A stretch of 42,681 nt of DNA from an uncultured Chromatiaceae bacterium (lineage in GTDB: Bacteria > Pseudomonadota > Gammaproteobacteria > Chromatiales > Chromatiaceae), in assembly GCA_937923175.1 (NCBI GenBank), contig CALALB010000076.1, forward strand, positions 1 through 42,681. Direction: 5' to 3'. Every line of letters starts with the position of its first letter. The first letter of the stretch is position 1. A program made the position numbers and the translations under genes. The notes below the pieces were generated by a model that was given only the letters and a program-made list of their open reading frames with translations, searched no databases and had not been told where the DNA came from. Positions 34,275 to 42,681 of the stretch are shown one piece after another.

Positions 34275-37200
34275 ATGTCTGCCCTGAACTCGATCCCTGC
34301 CCCCTCGCCCCTTGACCCCCCCCTTCCTCGGCATCCAGGCGAGCGGTGGCGGTGGGGCCAACTGCATGGCGCCAGCCGCGACCTGGTCTTGGCATGCGCC
34401 GCTGAGCGTTCGCCCGGTTTGGTGTTGGCCGTGGTCGAGGGGGTCCAGGAGGCCGCTGCGCTGCAATCCGCCCTGGGGTTTTTCCTAGAGACACCCAGCC
34501 TGCCCCTCCTCGGCTTTCCGGATTGGGAGACTCTCCCTTATGACATCTTCTCGCCCCTGCCCGAACTGGTCTCGGAGCGTCTCCTGACCCTGCACCGCCT
34601 GCCTCGGCTTAAGCGCGGCATCCTGATTGTACCAGTCAGCACCCTGATGCAGCGTCTGCCGCCGCGCGACTATGTGGATCGGCACACCCTGGTACTGGGT
34701 GTGGGCGACCGGCTCGATCTAGCGGCCATGCGCCAGCGCCTGGAAGGCGCGGGCTATCGCTGGGTCTCGCAGGTGATCGCCCATGGCGAGTATGCAGTGC
34801 GCGGCTCATTGCTGGATCTGTTTCCGATGGGCAGCGACCGTCCCTTGCGTATCGATCTATTCGACGAGGTCATCGAGAGCATCCGTACCTTTGATCCAGA
34901 GACCCAGCGCTCGCAAGCGCGTATCGAGCAGGTCCGGATCCTGCCCGCCCGCGAGATCCCGCTGGATACCGAGGCGATCGCTGGTTTTCGCCGGCGTTAT
35001 CGCGCGGCGATCTCCGGCGATCCGCAACGCAGCCTGATCTATCGCGAGGTCTCCAACGGCCAAGCGCCGGGGGGGATCGAGTATTATCTGCCCCTGTTTT
35101 TCGATCAGACCGCCACCCTGTTCGATTATCTCCCGGACCAGGTCTTGGTCATTGAGTCGGAAGGCAGCCGGGCCAGCGCCGAGCATTTTTTTGCTACTGT
35201 GCAAGAGCGTTATGCCCAGCGCTGTCATGACAGCGAGCGCCCCCCTTTGGCCCCAGACCAGCTCTATCTGCGTCCCGATGAACTCGCGGGGGCGCTCAAC
35301 CGCCTTCCGCTCGCGCGTACCCAAACCGAACCAGCCTCTGGACGCCCGGCTGAGCGCTCCGTCAACTTTGCGACCCTTCCCTTGCCGGATCTTAGGCTGC
35401 AGGTGCGCGCCAGCGATCCGGCCCAGGCGCTTAAGTCATTCATCGAGGCGCCGGGAAGGCGGGTGCTCTTTGTCGCTGAAAGCAATGGACGGCGCGAGCT
35501 GCTGCGCGAGCAACTGAAGGGATTCGGCATCCCAATCGAGTGGATCGGTGGTTGGCACGACTTTGTAAACGGCACCGTCCGGCTCGGGCTGACCGTCGCC
35601 TCCCTTGACCAGGGTCTGTGGTTAGAGGGTCCGGATCTGGCCGTCCTCACCGAGACCCAGCTCTACGGCGAGCGGATACGTCAGGAACGTCGCCGGCGGG
35701 AAGGCGCGCGCGACAGCGATGCTATCGTCCGCAATCTGACCGAACTGAGCGAAGGGGCGCCGGTGGTCCATGAAGAGCATGGGGTGGGGCGTTATCGCGG
35801 CCTCCAAATCCTCGAGGTCGGCGGGATAACCGCGGAGTTTCTGACCATTGAATACGCCAATGGCGACAAGCTCTATGTGCCGGTGAGCAGCCTGCACCGG
35901 GTCTCGCGCTATACGGGTGTCTCCCCCGATCAGGCCCCCTTGCATCGGCTGGGCGGCGATCAATGGGACCGGGTCAAACGCCGCGCTGCGCGAAAGGCCT
36001 ATGACGTGGCCGCCGAGATCCTGGAGATCCATGCCCGGCGTGCCGCTCGCCCAGGGGTTGCCCTACCTGATCCAGGACCAGAGTATGCGGCCTTTGCTGC
36101 GGCCTTTCCCTTCGAGGAAACCCCGGACCAGCAACGCGCCATCGAGGCGGTGCTCGCTGACCTCCTGTCACCCAAACCCATGGACCGGGTGATCTGCGGC
36201 GATGTTGGATTCGGCAAGACCGAGGTCGCGATGCGGGCGGCCTTTGTCGCTGTCCAGGGCGGGCGCCAGGTCGCGGTCTTGGTCCCCACCACCCTGCTTG
36301 CCCAGCAACATTATCAAAACTTTCTGGATCGCTTTGCCGACTGGCCGGTACGGATCGCGAGCCTATCGCGCCTGCGCACCAGCCGCGAGCAGCAGGCGGT
36401 CCTGGCGGGGTTGGCCGAGGGAACGATCGACATCGTGATCGGGACCCATAAGCTGTTGCAGTCCGGGATCCGTTTCAAGGACTTGGGCCTGGTGATCATC
36501 GATGAGGAACACCGCTTTGGGGTCAGACACAAGGAGCATCTGAAGGCCTTGCGCGCCGAGGTCGATGTCCTGACCCTCACTGCCACCCCTATCCCGCGTA
36601 CCCTCAATATGGCCGTGTCGGGGCTGCGTGATTTCTCGATCATCTCCACCCCGCCAGTCGAGCGCCATCCGATCAAGACCTTCGTCACCCCCTGGAACGA
36701 TACCCTGATCCAGGAGGCGATCCAGCGTGAACTCAAACGCGGCGGTCAGGTGTATTTTTTACATAACACGGTCGAGACCATCGACCAACAGGCCGCAAGG
36801 CTCGCGACCCTGGTCCCCGAGGCGCGGATCGCGGTTGCCCATGGCCAGATGCGCGAGCGCGAACTCGAACGCATCATGCGCGATTTTTATCACCAGAGAT
36901 TCAACCTGCTGGTCTGTACCACGATCATCGAGAGCGGTATCGATGTCCCGACCGCCAATACCATCCTGATTAACCGCGCCGATCAATTGGGCCTGGCTCA
37001 ATTGCACCAGCTGCGCGGGCGAGTCGGGCGCTCGCATCATCGCGCCTATGCCTATCTCCTTACCCCACCGCCCGCGGCCCTGACCGCCGAGGCCAAGAAA
37101 CGGCTGGAGGCGATCGAGGCGATGGGCGAGCTGGGCGCCGGCTTTACCCTGGCCACCCATGATCTCGAGATCCGCGGCGCGGGTGAGCTTTTGGGCGATG

Positions 37201-37751
37201 ACCAATCGGGCCAGATCAACGAGGTTGGATTCACCCTCTATATGGAGTTCCTGGAACGCGCAGTGGCGGCGCTCAAGGCCGGGCGCCTGCCTGAGCTCGA
37301 TCGCCCGCTCGATCATGGCGCCGAGATCGATCTCGGGATCCCAGCGCTTTTACCCAGCGATTATCTTCCGGATGTCCAGGCACGCCTGGTGCTCTATAAG
37401 CGCCTGGCCAGCGCCCGCGATCGCGAGGAACTCAGAGAGATCGAGGTCGAGATGATCGATCGTCTCGGCCCCTTGCCTGAACCCGCTCGCAATCTGGTTG
37501 CGGTCACCGATTTAAGGCTCCAGGTCCAACCCCTGGGTATCCGTAAGATCGAGGCGGGCCCAGCCGGCGGGCGGATTCTGTTTACTGATGCGCCGCGGAT
37601 CGAACCTGAACGGCTTATCTGTCTGCTGCAAAGCGAACCTCAATCCTATCGTTTGGAAGGAGGCAATACCCTGAAATTCTGCTGTCCCCTCCCCCAGCCC
37701 CAAGAGCGCATCGGCAAGGTCCGGCAACTCATCGAACATCTAGTGGGATAG
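34275..37751 (+). CDS. mfd: Transcription-repair coupling factor Mfd
   Basis: Mfd removes RNA polymerase stalled at DNA lesions and recruits UvrA. The 1158-residue length is typical. In order there are a UvrB-like N-terminal module (PLLGFPDWETLPYDIFSPLPELVSERL), an RNA polymerase-interacting domain near residue 497 (VHEEHGVGRYRGLQILE), a RecG-like motor with Walker A GDVGFGKTE at about 642 and the DEEH box near 743, the TRG-type region RVGRSHHRAYAYLLTPP, and the C-terminal TRCF domain. The start lacks a strong ribosome-binding site but gives the normal length. It diverges from cheY across 173 bp that shows no gene. Confidence 0.96.
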   Translation: MSALNSIPAPSPLDPPLPRHPGERWRWGQLHGASRDLVLACAAERSPGLVLAVVEGVQEAAALQSALGFFLETPSLPLLGFPDWETLPYDIFSPLPELVSERLLTLHRLPRLKRGILIVPVSTLMQRLPPRDYVDRHTLVLGVGDRLDLAAMRQRLEGAGYRWVSQVIAHGEYAVRGSLLDLFPMGSDRPLRIDLFDEVIESIRTFDPETQRSQARIEQVRILPAREIPLDTEAIAGFRRRYRAAISGDPQRSLIYREVSNGQAPGGIEYYLPLFFDQTATLFDYLPDQVLVIESEGSRASAEHFFATVQERYAQRCHDSERPPLAPDQLYLRPDELAGALNRLPLARTQTEPASGRPAERSVNFATLPLPDLRLQVRASDPAQALKSFIEAPGRRVLFVAESNGRRELLREQLKGFGIPIEWIGGWHDFVNGTVRLGLTVASLDQGLWLEGPDLAVLTETQLYGERIRQERRRREGARDSDAIVRNLTELSEGAPVVHEEHGVGRYRGLQILEVGGITAEFLTIEYANGDKLYVPVSSLHRVSRYTGVSPDQAPLHRLGGDQWDRVKRRAARKAYDVAAEILEIHARRAARPGVALPDPGPEYAAFAAAFPFEETPDQQRAIEAVLADLLSPKPMDRVICGDVGFGKTEVAMRAAFVAVQGGRQVAVLVPTTLLAQQHYQNFLDRFADWPVRIASLSRLRTSREQQAVLAGLAEGTIDIVIGTHKLLQSGIRFKDLGLVIIDEEHRFGVRHKEHLKALRAEVDVLTLTATPIPRTLNMAVSGLRDFSIISTPPVERHPIKTFVTPWNDTLIQEAIQRELKRGGQVYFLHNTVETIDQQAARLATLVPEARIAVAHGQMRERELERIMRDFYHQRFNLLVCTTIIESGIDVPTANTILINRADQLGLAQLHQLRGRVGRSHHRAYAYLLTPPPAALTAEAKKRLEAIEAMGELGAGFTLATHDLEIRGAGELLGDDQSGQINEVGFTLYMEFLERAVAALKAGRLPELDRPLDHGAEIDLGIPALLPSDYLPDVQARLVLYKRLASARDREELREIEVEMIDRLGPLPEPARNLVAVTDLRLQVQPLGIRKIEAGPAGGRILFTDAPRIEPERLICLLQSEPQSYRLEGGNTLKFCCPLPQPQERIGKVRQLIEHLVG

Positions 37752-37912
37752 GGCTCAAGGTTCACTCAGCAAAGGCCGTTAATCATATCGGCCAAGCTGC
37801 CCCCCTCGTCTGCGTGACCCAGATCGCATCTGCCAGCAATCCAGCACTCTAAATTGGGTCATAGGAGATGAGGAGTCGACCTGCCGGTTCTGGGCTCGAG
37901 GAGTACCCTGCT

Positions 37913-38227
37913 ATGTCCACTGAAAACAGACGCCTATTGATCGCCTTTGAATCCGAGCTGCGAGAGATCAACCGCCAGACGATCAATCCAGCATTCGCCA
38001 AACTCAAGCTTGCCGACCTGAAACCCGTTATGCTGATGGTCGCCAAAGCGCGCGCCCGCTATCTGCGGGCACTCTATGACACCGCGCTCAAGGCACCGGA
38101 TAACACTCCAAACGCTGCCGACATCGAACACCTGACCCAGCTTCGCCATGTCTATGAGGAGCTCCTCAAGGGCAGCCAGGCGCTAGAGACGGCCATCGAG
38201 CGTGAGTATCTAGACGTCGATAAATGA
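37913..38227 (+). CDS. Small helical hypothetical protein
   Basis: I do not recognise this 104-residue product. It is almost entirely predicted helix, lacks cysteines and membrane segments, and is rich in charged residues (MSTENRRLLIAFESELREIN at the N-terminus). The ATG at 37913 was chosen because GAGGAG lies 9 bases before it; an upstream start at 37868 would add 15 residues with unlike composition. It ends 1 bp before the fur stop codon on the other strand, and its own neighbour upstream is mfd. Coding is supported by the ribosome-binding site and the frame; the function is unknown. Confidence 0.65.
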   Translation: MSTENRRLLIAFESELREINRQTINPAFAKLKLADLKPVMLMVAKARARYLRALYDTALKAPDNTPNAADIEHLTQLRHVYEELLKGSQALETAIEREYLDVDK

Positions 38228-38228
38228 T

Positions 38229-38645
38229 TCAGCGTCTGCCCTGACACTCAGGACAGATCCCATAGATCACCAAAGACTGATCCTTGATCTCGAATCCATG
38301 GCCGTGGGCGATGGATTTGAGGTGCTCTTTGAGCGAGGCGTCAGTAAACTCGACGATGGCACCGCATTTGATACAGATCAGATGATCGTGATGGGCACCA
38401 TCGCTCAGTTCAAAAACCGCCTGCCCCCCCTCAAAATGGCGGCGGCAGATCAGCCCCGCCCCCTCGAACTGGGTGAGGACCCGATAAACCGTGGCCAGGC
38501 CGATCTCCTCGCCTTGCTTGAGGAGTTCCCGATAGACCTCCTCAGCGCTGAGATGACGTTTATCGCTGCGCTCAAGGATGCTGAGGATCTTGATGCGCGG
38601 CGCCGTGACCTTCAGCCCCGCCTGTTTGATCTGGTGATTCTCCAA
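38229..38645 (-). CDS. fur: Ferric uptake regulator Fur
   Basis: Fur represses iron-uptake genes when bound to Fe2+. The 138-residue protein has the winged helix (LKVTAPRIKILSILERSDKRHLSAEEVYREL...IGLATVYRVLTQFEGAGL) and the metal-binding C-terminal half: HHDHLIC at residues 85-91, and CxxC pairs at C91/C94 and C131/C134 that hold the structural zinc. The second pair is present in many but not all Fur proteins. It is divergent from bamE over 102 bp, the common fur-bamE arrangement of gammaproteobacteria, which supports Fur over Zur or PerR. Confidence 0.93.
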   Translation of the reverse strand: MENHQIKQAGLKVTAPRIKILSILERSDKRHLSAEEVYRELLKQGEEIGLATVYRVLTQFEGAGLICRRHFEGGQAVFELSDGAHHDHLICIKCGAIVEFTDASLKEHLKSIAHGHGFEIKDQSLVIYGICPECQGRR

Positions 38646-38747
38646 TGGACGATGTTCCCCACCCCTTCTGGCCTTGGTGCCGCGTGCTTGAACAATAAGG
38701 CTGCTGTATGATGACCAGATTTAGCGCAAAGTCATAACCTGGGCAAG

Positions 38748-39236
38748 ATGCGAAATATCGTGATTGTGTGGGGATTCAGCGGGATCGCCACCGGGCTCAC
38801 CGCCTGCGCGCACTCGGCCACACCCGAGGCCGAGCGCAGCTCTGTTCTGGAAGGCTTGCCATTTGTATACAAGATGACGGTCCAGCAAGGGACCCTGTTG
38901 ACTGAGGAGATGATCAATGCGCTTGAACTCGGCATGACCAAGCAGCAGGTGAGCTTCTTGTTGGGAACACCGCCGCTGGTGGACTTTTTTCATACCGACC
39001 GCTGGGATTACACCTATACCATCCAACGTGGGCATCAGCCGAGGGAGCAATCCACCCTGACGCTTTATTTCAAGGACGATCGACTCGTCCGTATCGAGGG
39101 CGACCGCCGACCCAACCCGGGGCGGCGCGAGGCCAACGCGCCCGAGCAGATCCTGGTGGACGTGCCCGATCGGGAACCGCGCCAGGGGATACTCCGCAAG
39201 GCGCTCAAGGGGATTGGTCTCGAGCCTGCCGAATAG
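38748..39236 (+). CDS. bamE: Outer membrane protein assembly factor BamE (SmpA), lipoprotein
   Basis: BamE is a lipoprotein of the BAM complex that inserts beta-barrel proteins into the outer membrane. The 162-residue precursor has a lipoprotein signal peptide with lipobox LTAC (C20) and the SmpA core: VQQGTLLTEEMINALELGMT KQQV, FLLGTPPLVDFFHTDRWDYTYTI and TLTLYFKDDRLVRIEGD. The C-terminal extension is longer than in E. coli (113 residues), adding about 40 charged residues. It is divergent from fur and convergent with rnfH, the usual gammaproteobacterial neighbourhood. Confidence 0.93.
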   Translation: MRNIVIVWGFSGIATGLTACAHSATPEAERSSVLEGLPFVYKMTVQQGTLLTEEMINALELGMTKQQVSFLLGTPPLVDFFHTDRWDYTYTIQRGHQPREQSTLTLYFKDDRLVRIEGDRRPNPGRREANAPEQILVDVPDREPRQGILRKALKGIGLEPAE

Positions 39237-39241
39237 TCGGC

Positions 39242-39523
39242 TTAAGGGTTCCGGCGTTTGCGCACGGTCTTGGGATCGGCGATCAAGGGGCGATAGATCT
39301 CGATGCGGTCGCCCTCGTCGACCGCCTGATCCAAGGACACCAGCTTACCAAAGATACCGACCCGATTGACCTTGAGATCGATCTCGGGGAACTGGGCCAG
39401 GATCCCAGATTGTTCGATCGCTGCTTGAACGCTGGTCCCCCGTCTGACCTCAAGCGGACGCAGGGCCTGACCCTGGGTTCCAACATAGGCCACGGCGATC
39501 TTGAGATAATCACTCCCGGCCAT
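39242..39523 (-). CDS. rnfH: RnfH / UPF0125 family protein
   Basis: RnfH is a small beta-grasp (ubiquitin-like) protein of unclear function, usually encoded beside ratA. The 93-residue product shows the family pattern IAVAYVGTQGQALRPLEVRR, TSVQAAIEQSGILAQFPEIDL, VGIFGKLVSLDQAVDEGDRIEIYRPLIADPK. The ATG at 39523 gives MAGSDYLKIAVAYV; the longer frame to 39553 lies inside ratA. The start overlaps the ratA 3' end by 14 bp, so the two are translationally coupled. It is convergent with bamE, 5 bp apart. The name comes from rnf clusters, but no rnf genes are here. Confidence 0.92.
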   Translation of the reverse strand: MAGSDYLKIAVAYVGTQGQALRPLEVRRGTSVQAAIEQSGILAQFPEIDLKVNRVGIFGKLVSLDQAVDEGDRIEIYRPLIADPKTVRKRRNP

Positions 39524-39947
39524 AGAGCGCCTCGGCACGTTGGCAAAAGGCATCCACCAGGGTATTGGCGATCTGATTGAATACCCCGCCGAACGCCTTA
39601 TCGATCAGACTACCCGAAAACTCGAACTCAAGCTCGAGCTCGACCTTGGAGGCATCCTCCCGCAAGGGGGTAAAACGCCAGGCGCCTTTAAGCTTACGGA
39701 ACGGTCCATCCACCAGCTCGATATGCATCAGACGGTTACGTTCAAAACGATTGCAGGTACTAAAGGTCTGGCGGATCCCTAAGCGGTTCACGCTGATCTG
39801 ACCGCAGATCCGGTCTTCGGTTTCAGAGAGGACGCTAGCGCTATCGCACCAGGGCAGAAACTGGGGATAGGAGGCCACGTCATAAACGAGGTCGAACATA
39901 CGGGCCGCGGAATAGGGGACGAGGGCACTTTTTCTGACGACAGGCAC
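39510..39947 (-). CDS. ratA: RatA-type toxin / ubiquinone-binding START-domain protein
   Basis: RatA belongs to the COQ10/START-like family; in E. coli RatA was described as a toxin that blocks ribosome subunit joining, and its relatives bind quinones. The 145-residue product has the family N-terminus PVVRKSALVPYSAARMFDLVYDVASYPQFLPWCDSA and the long hydrophobic pocket helix at the C-terminus (GVFNQIANTLVDAFCQRAEAL). The start codon is GTG at 39947; no ATG in frame fits the conserved N-terminus. The smpB gene often found divergent to ratA is absent; the 264 bp to glmM hold no gene I can support. Confidence 0.9.
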   Translation of the reverse strand: MPVVRKSALVPYSAARMFDLVYDVASYPQFLPWCDSASVLSETEDRICGQISVNRLGIRQTFSTCNRFERNRLMHIELVDGPFRKLKGAWRFTPLREDASKVELELEFEFSGSLIDKAFGGVFNQIANTLVDAFCQRAEALYGRE

Positions 39948-40211
39948 GGGCGTGATGAGATCAGTCGGGATCAGAATCGGTTTTTAAGCTGAATATCAGC
40001 AGAGATGGCCTGGAGAAATCCCTGGACAGTCGAGGATATCGCCCATCGTTTGGATATCTTACTCAAGGTGCATTAGGCCCAGATCGCGCGGATCCTGCGT
40101 ATCGTCCAATCTTCTCCAATCGCTCATTGCGCCGGTTGCGCCTAACCTGAGTGAGAGATTTTTTAGTGCGGGCCAGTCTTGCCCACCTGTGGCCCCAGAC
40201 CATCCCTTCCA
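39948..40211. other. Gene-free stretch between ratA and glmM
   Basis: About 264 bp upstream of ratA and downstream of glmM. I see no ORF with a coding signature, no tRNA and no smpB or tmRNA sequence. An AT-rich run (AGAGATTTTTTAG near 40160) lies in it, and the ratA promoter must be here because both flanking genes are transcribed on the minus strand. Confidence 0.5.
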
Positions 40212-41555
40212 TTATTGCTCACCCAACTCGGCCTGACCCTGCACGGTCTCGCTGAGATCCCTGGCGATCCGTTCGACCTGGCCGCGATCTATGCCCTCGA
40301 CCATGATGCGCACCAGCGGTTCGGTCCCCGAGGGGCGCAGCAGCACCCGCCCGCAGCCGCCGAGCTCGGATTCAGCCGCAGCCACAGCCGCCTGGACCTC
40401 TGGGCGGTCGAGTATCTGACGGGGACTGGGGGTGGACACATTGACGAGCACCTGAGGATAAGGCTCAACCTCTTGCGCCAATTCGGCTAGGGGAGTGTCA
40501 AATTGCCTGAGGGCGGCAAGTACCTGGAGTGCCGCGATAATCCCGTCCCCTGTGGTTGCGCGGTCGCGGCAGATGATATGACCCGAGGGCTCGCCTCCGA
40601 GGATGCTGTCGGTTGCCTTGAGATGCTCCAGGATATAGCGGTCACCGACCTTGACCCGGGTGAAGCGGATGCCGAGACGCTTGAGGGCCTGCTCAAGCCC
40701 GAGATTACTCATCACCGTGCCTACCACCTCGCCGCGCAAGGCGCCGCTGAAGAGACGCGACTTGGCGATGATATAGAGCAACCGGTCGCCGTCGATGAGC
40801 CTACCTTGGGCGTCGGCCATGACGACGCGATCGCCGTCGCCGTCGAAGGCGATACCGAGATCCGCCCCCGTTTGGGTCACCGCTGCACACAGGGTCTCGG
40901 GATGGGTAGAGCCAACGCCCTGATTGATGTTAAAGCCATCCGGCTCGGTGCCAAGGCGGATGACGGTTGCACCGAGTTCCTCAAAGACAAAGGGCGCAGA
41001 ATTATAGGTCGCGCCATGAGCGCAATCAACGACGATCCTCAGGCCGCGCAGATCAAGGCTCGCTGGCGCCGTACCCTTGCAAAACTCGATATAGCGCCCG
41101 CTGGCATCCTCGATGCGCTTGGCCTTACCCAGGCATCTCGACTCGACGCTCTGGATGGGTTTTTCCAGCTCGGACTCGATGGCAAGCTCCAGCTCAGTCG
41201 GAAGCTTGTCACCCTCAGCGGAGAAGAATTTGATGCCATTATCCTCGAATGGATTATGCGAAGCGGTGATTACGATCCCCGCGCGAGCGCGAAAGGTGCG
41301 GGTGAGATAGGCCACGCCAGGGGTGGTCATAGGCCCTAAGAGCCTAATATCGACGCCGGCGGCAACCAATCCAGCCTCGAGTGCCGACTCGAACATATAG
41401 CCTGAGATGCGCGTATCCTTGCCGATCAGGACCATCCCGCGCCCGTTTCCCAAGACTCGACCCGCTGCCCAGCCGAGCTTGAGGACGAAATCCGGGGTGA
41501 TCCAGCCGCTCCCGACCCGCCCCCGGATCCCATCGGTGCCGAAATACCTTTGCAT
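40212..41555 (-). CDS. glmM: Phosphoglucosamine mutase
   Basis: GlmM converts glucosamine-6-phosphate to glucosamine-1-phosphate for UDP-GlcNAc, hence peptidoglycan and LPS. The 447-residue product has the mutase landmarks: [13 protein letters not shown] at the N-terminus, the phospho-serine S99 in [15 protein letters not shown], the metal loop DGDGDR, the sugar-binding GEPSGHI and the phosphate-binding [15 protein letters not shown]. The ATG directly follows the ftsH stop with no gap. In E. coli folP lies between them; here it does not. Confidence 0.96.
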   Translation of the reverse strand: MQRYFGTDGIRGRVGSGWITPDFVLKLGWAAGRVLGNGRGMVLIGKDTRISGYMFESALEAGLVAAGVDIRLLGPMTTPGVAYLTRTFRARAGIVITASHNPFEDNGIKFFSAEGDKLPTELELAIESELEKPIQSVESRCLGKAKRIEDASGRYIEFCKGTAPASLDLRGLRIVVDCAHGATYNSAPFVFEELGATVIRLGTEPDGFNINQGVGSTHPETLCAAVTQTGADLGIAFDGDGDRVVMADAQGRLIDGDRLLYIIAKSRLFSGALRGEVVGTVMSNLGLEQALKRLGIRFTRVKVGDRYILEHLKATDSILGGEPSGHIICRDRATTGDGIIAALQVLAALRQFDTPLAELAQEVEPYPQVLVNVSTPSPRQILDRPEVQAAVAAAESELGGCGRVLLRPSGTEPLVRIMVEGIDRGQVERIARDLSETVQGQAELGEQ

Positions 41556-42681
41556 TCAGTGTCCCCCTCCTGCCGCCTGGCCGACCCCTCCAGCATCAAA
41601 ACCCCTATCGCCCTCCGCCTGGGCCTTGACCGCATCCGAGGCATGGCGCGGCTCGTCATCCTCCCAATCGCGCGGCGGACGGGGCATACGGCCAGCCATG
41701 ATGTCATCGATCTGGGCCGAGTCGATGGTCTCATATTTCATCAGGGCCGCGGCCATGGCATGGAGCTTGTCGAGATGCTCCTCAAGCAGACTGCGCGCCC
41801 GCGCATAATTGCGATCGATGATCTGCCGGATCTCCTCATCGATCAGATGCGAGGTCTCATCTGAAACGTTTTTATGCTGGGTCACCGAATGCCCCAGAAA
41901 AATCTCTTGCTCCTCCTCACTATAGGCCAATGGCCCAAGACGTTCAGACAAGCCCCATTTGGTGACCATGTTGCGGGCAATCTCGGTGGCGCGATGGATG
42001 TCATTCTGGGCCCCAGTGGTCACGCTATCGGTCCCGAAAACGATCTCCTCGGCACAACGCCCCCCAAACAAGCTGGCGATCTGGCTTTCGAGACGCTGCT
42101 TGCTATAGCTGAACCGGTCGTCTTCGGGTAAAAACAGGGTCACACCCAGGGCGCGCCCCCGCGGGATGATCGAGACCTTGTGTACCGGGTCATGATCCGG
42201 GACCAGCCGCCCGACGATGGCATGGCCCGATTCGTGATAGGCGGTCAGCCGTTTTTCCTCATCGGTCATGACGAGGGAACGGCGCTCGGCACCCATCAGG
42301 ATCTTGTCCTTGGCCTTTTCCATGTCGCTCATCTCGACCAGTTTTTTATTGGCGCGGGCAGCAAAGAGCGCGGCCTCGTTGACCAGGTTGGCAAGGTCCG
42401 CGCCTGAAAAGCCCGGGGTACCGCGCGCCAGCACCGAGACCTTGACATCCTCAGCCACTGGGACCTTGCGCAGATGGACCCGGAGGATCTGCTCGCGCCC
42501 GCGCACATCGGGCAGTGGCACCACCACCTGGCGGTCGAACCGTCCTGGACGCAGTAAGGCCGGATCCAACACATCGGGGCGATTGGTGGCGGCAATTACG
42601 ATCACCCCCTCGTTGCCCTCGAAGCCATCCATCTCGACCAGGAGCTGATTGAGGGTCTGCTCGCGCTCATCATGTCCACCG
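41556..42681 (-). CDS. ftsH: ATP-dependent zinc metalloprotease FtsH, C-terminal part (partial)
   Basis: FtsH is a membrane-anchored AAA+ protease that degrades misfolded membrane proteins and regulators. The window contains the last 375 residues: the end of the AAA module with the second region of homology ([23 protein letters not shown]), then the protease domain with the zinc motif HESGH in [12 protein letters not shown] and [13 protein letters not shown]. The N-terminal membrane anchor and Walker motifs lie beyond the right edge. The C-terminal tail is alanine- and glycine-rich, as commonly seen. The gene continues off the end, so its start cannot be given. Confidence 0.96.
   Translation of the reverse strand, partial: GGHDEREQTLNQLLVEMDGFEGNEGVIVIAATNRPDVLDPALLRPGRFDRQVVVPLPDVRGREQILRVHLRKVPVAEDVKVSVLARGTPGFSGADLANLVNEAALFAARANKKLVEMSDMEKAKDKILMGAERRSLVMTDEEKRLTAYHESGHAIVGRLVPDHDPVHKVSIIPRGRALGVTLFLPEDDRFSYSKQRLESQIASLFGGRCAEEIVFGTDSVTTGAQNDIHRATEIARNMVTKWGLSERLGPLAYSEEEQEIFLGHSVTQHKNVSDETSHLIDEEIRQIIDRNYARARSLLEEHLDKLHAMAAALMKYETIDSAQIDDIMAGRMPRPPRDWEDDEPRHASDAVKAQAEGDRGFDAGGVGQAAGGGH

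Noticed and set aside
37774..37793. GGCCG/CGGCC hairpin after mfd as a terminator.
   Set aside because: The stem is only 5 bp with a 10-base loop and no U-run follows.
38688..38712. Sigma-70 promoter for bamE (TTGAAC ... TATGAT).
   Set aside because: The spacer is only 13 bp, too short for a standard promoter, although the TATGAT element might be used with another -35.

Overview
The window looks like chromosomal DNA from a purple sulfur bacterium (Chromatiaceae, Gammaproteobacteria). The reasons are a BchE-type anaerobic bacteriochlorophyll cyclase, a complete NAD-linked bidirectional [NiFe] hydrogenase operon (hoxEFUYH plus a protease gene), cobalamin genes, and gammaproteobacterial housekeeping blocks (fur/bamE/rnfH/ratA, ftsH-glmM, mfd). 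The placement is inferred from gene content; no database comparison was made. No rRNA, tRNA, CRISPR array or intact insertion sequence was seen.

Layout. 1-2374: end of an assimilatory APS reductase gene (cysH), then cysD and cysN, each overlapping the previous gene by 4 bp. 2375-2744: a scar holding a ParA-like C-terminal fragment and an unrecognised minus-strand ORF. 2745-4586 (minus): pssA, a PH-domain membrane protein and an L,D-transpeptidase. 4734-10164 (plus): hoxE, F, U, Y, H and a HoxW-like protease. 10287-13813: an AI-2E-type transporter (minus), pdxH (plus) and a HerA-like ATPase (minus). 13973-17248: nikR, then acnA. 17325-21689: cobQ and bchE (minus), then divergent cobF (plus). 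21750-23768 (minus): tatD, cysM and a small CxxxCxxC protein. 23799-34101: a chemotaxis block, with a NIT/PAS receptor and a FliL-like protein on plus, facing a minus-strand operon cheY-cheA-cheW-cheR-cheD-mcp-cheB-STAS. 34275-37751: mfd. 37913-39947: a small helical protein, fur, bamE, rnfH and ratA. 40212-42681 (minus): glmM directly after the 3' part of ftsH.

How the genes work together. The hydrogenase couples H2 to NAD(H), and its nickel site links it to the HoxW-like protease and to the nickel sensor NikR a few kb away. BchE uses cobalamin as a cofactor and sits between two cobalamin biosynthesis genes (cobQ, cobF), so cofactor and consumer are adjacent. The chemotaxis operon holds a full excitation and adaptation set (CheA, W, Y, R, B, D) but no cheZ, and its own receptor has no extracytoplasmic sensing domain.

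No clearly new multi-gene system was found. The less ordinary signals are a duplicated 28-residue tail in BchE, a thrice-repeated G-Y/F-G-F-F motif in the CheA linker, a similar C-terminal motif on CheD and the adjacent receptor, a strong palindrome upstream of nikR, a small three-cysteine orphan protein, and the ParA scar.
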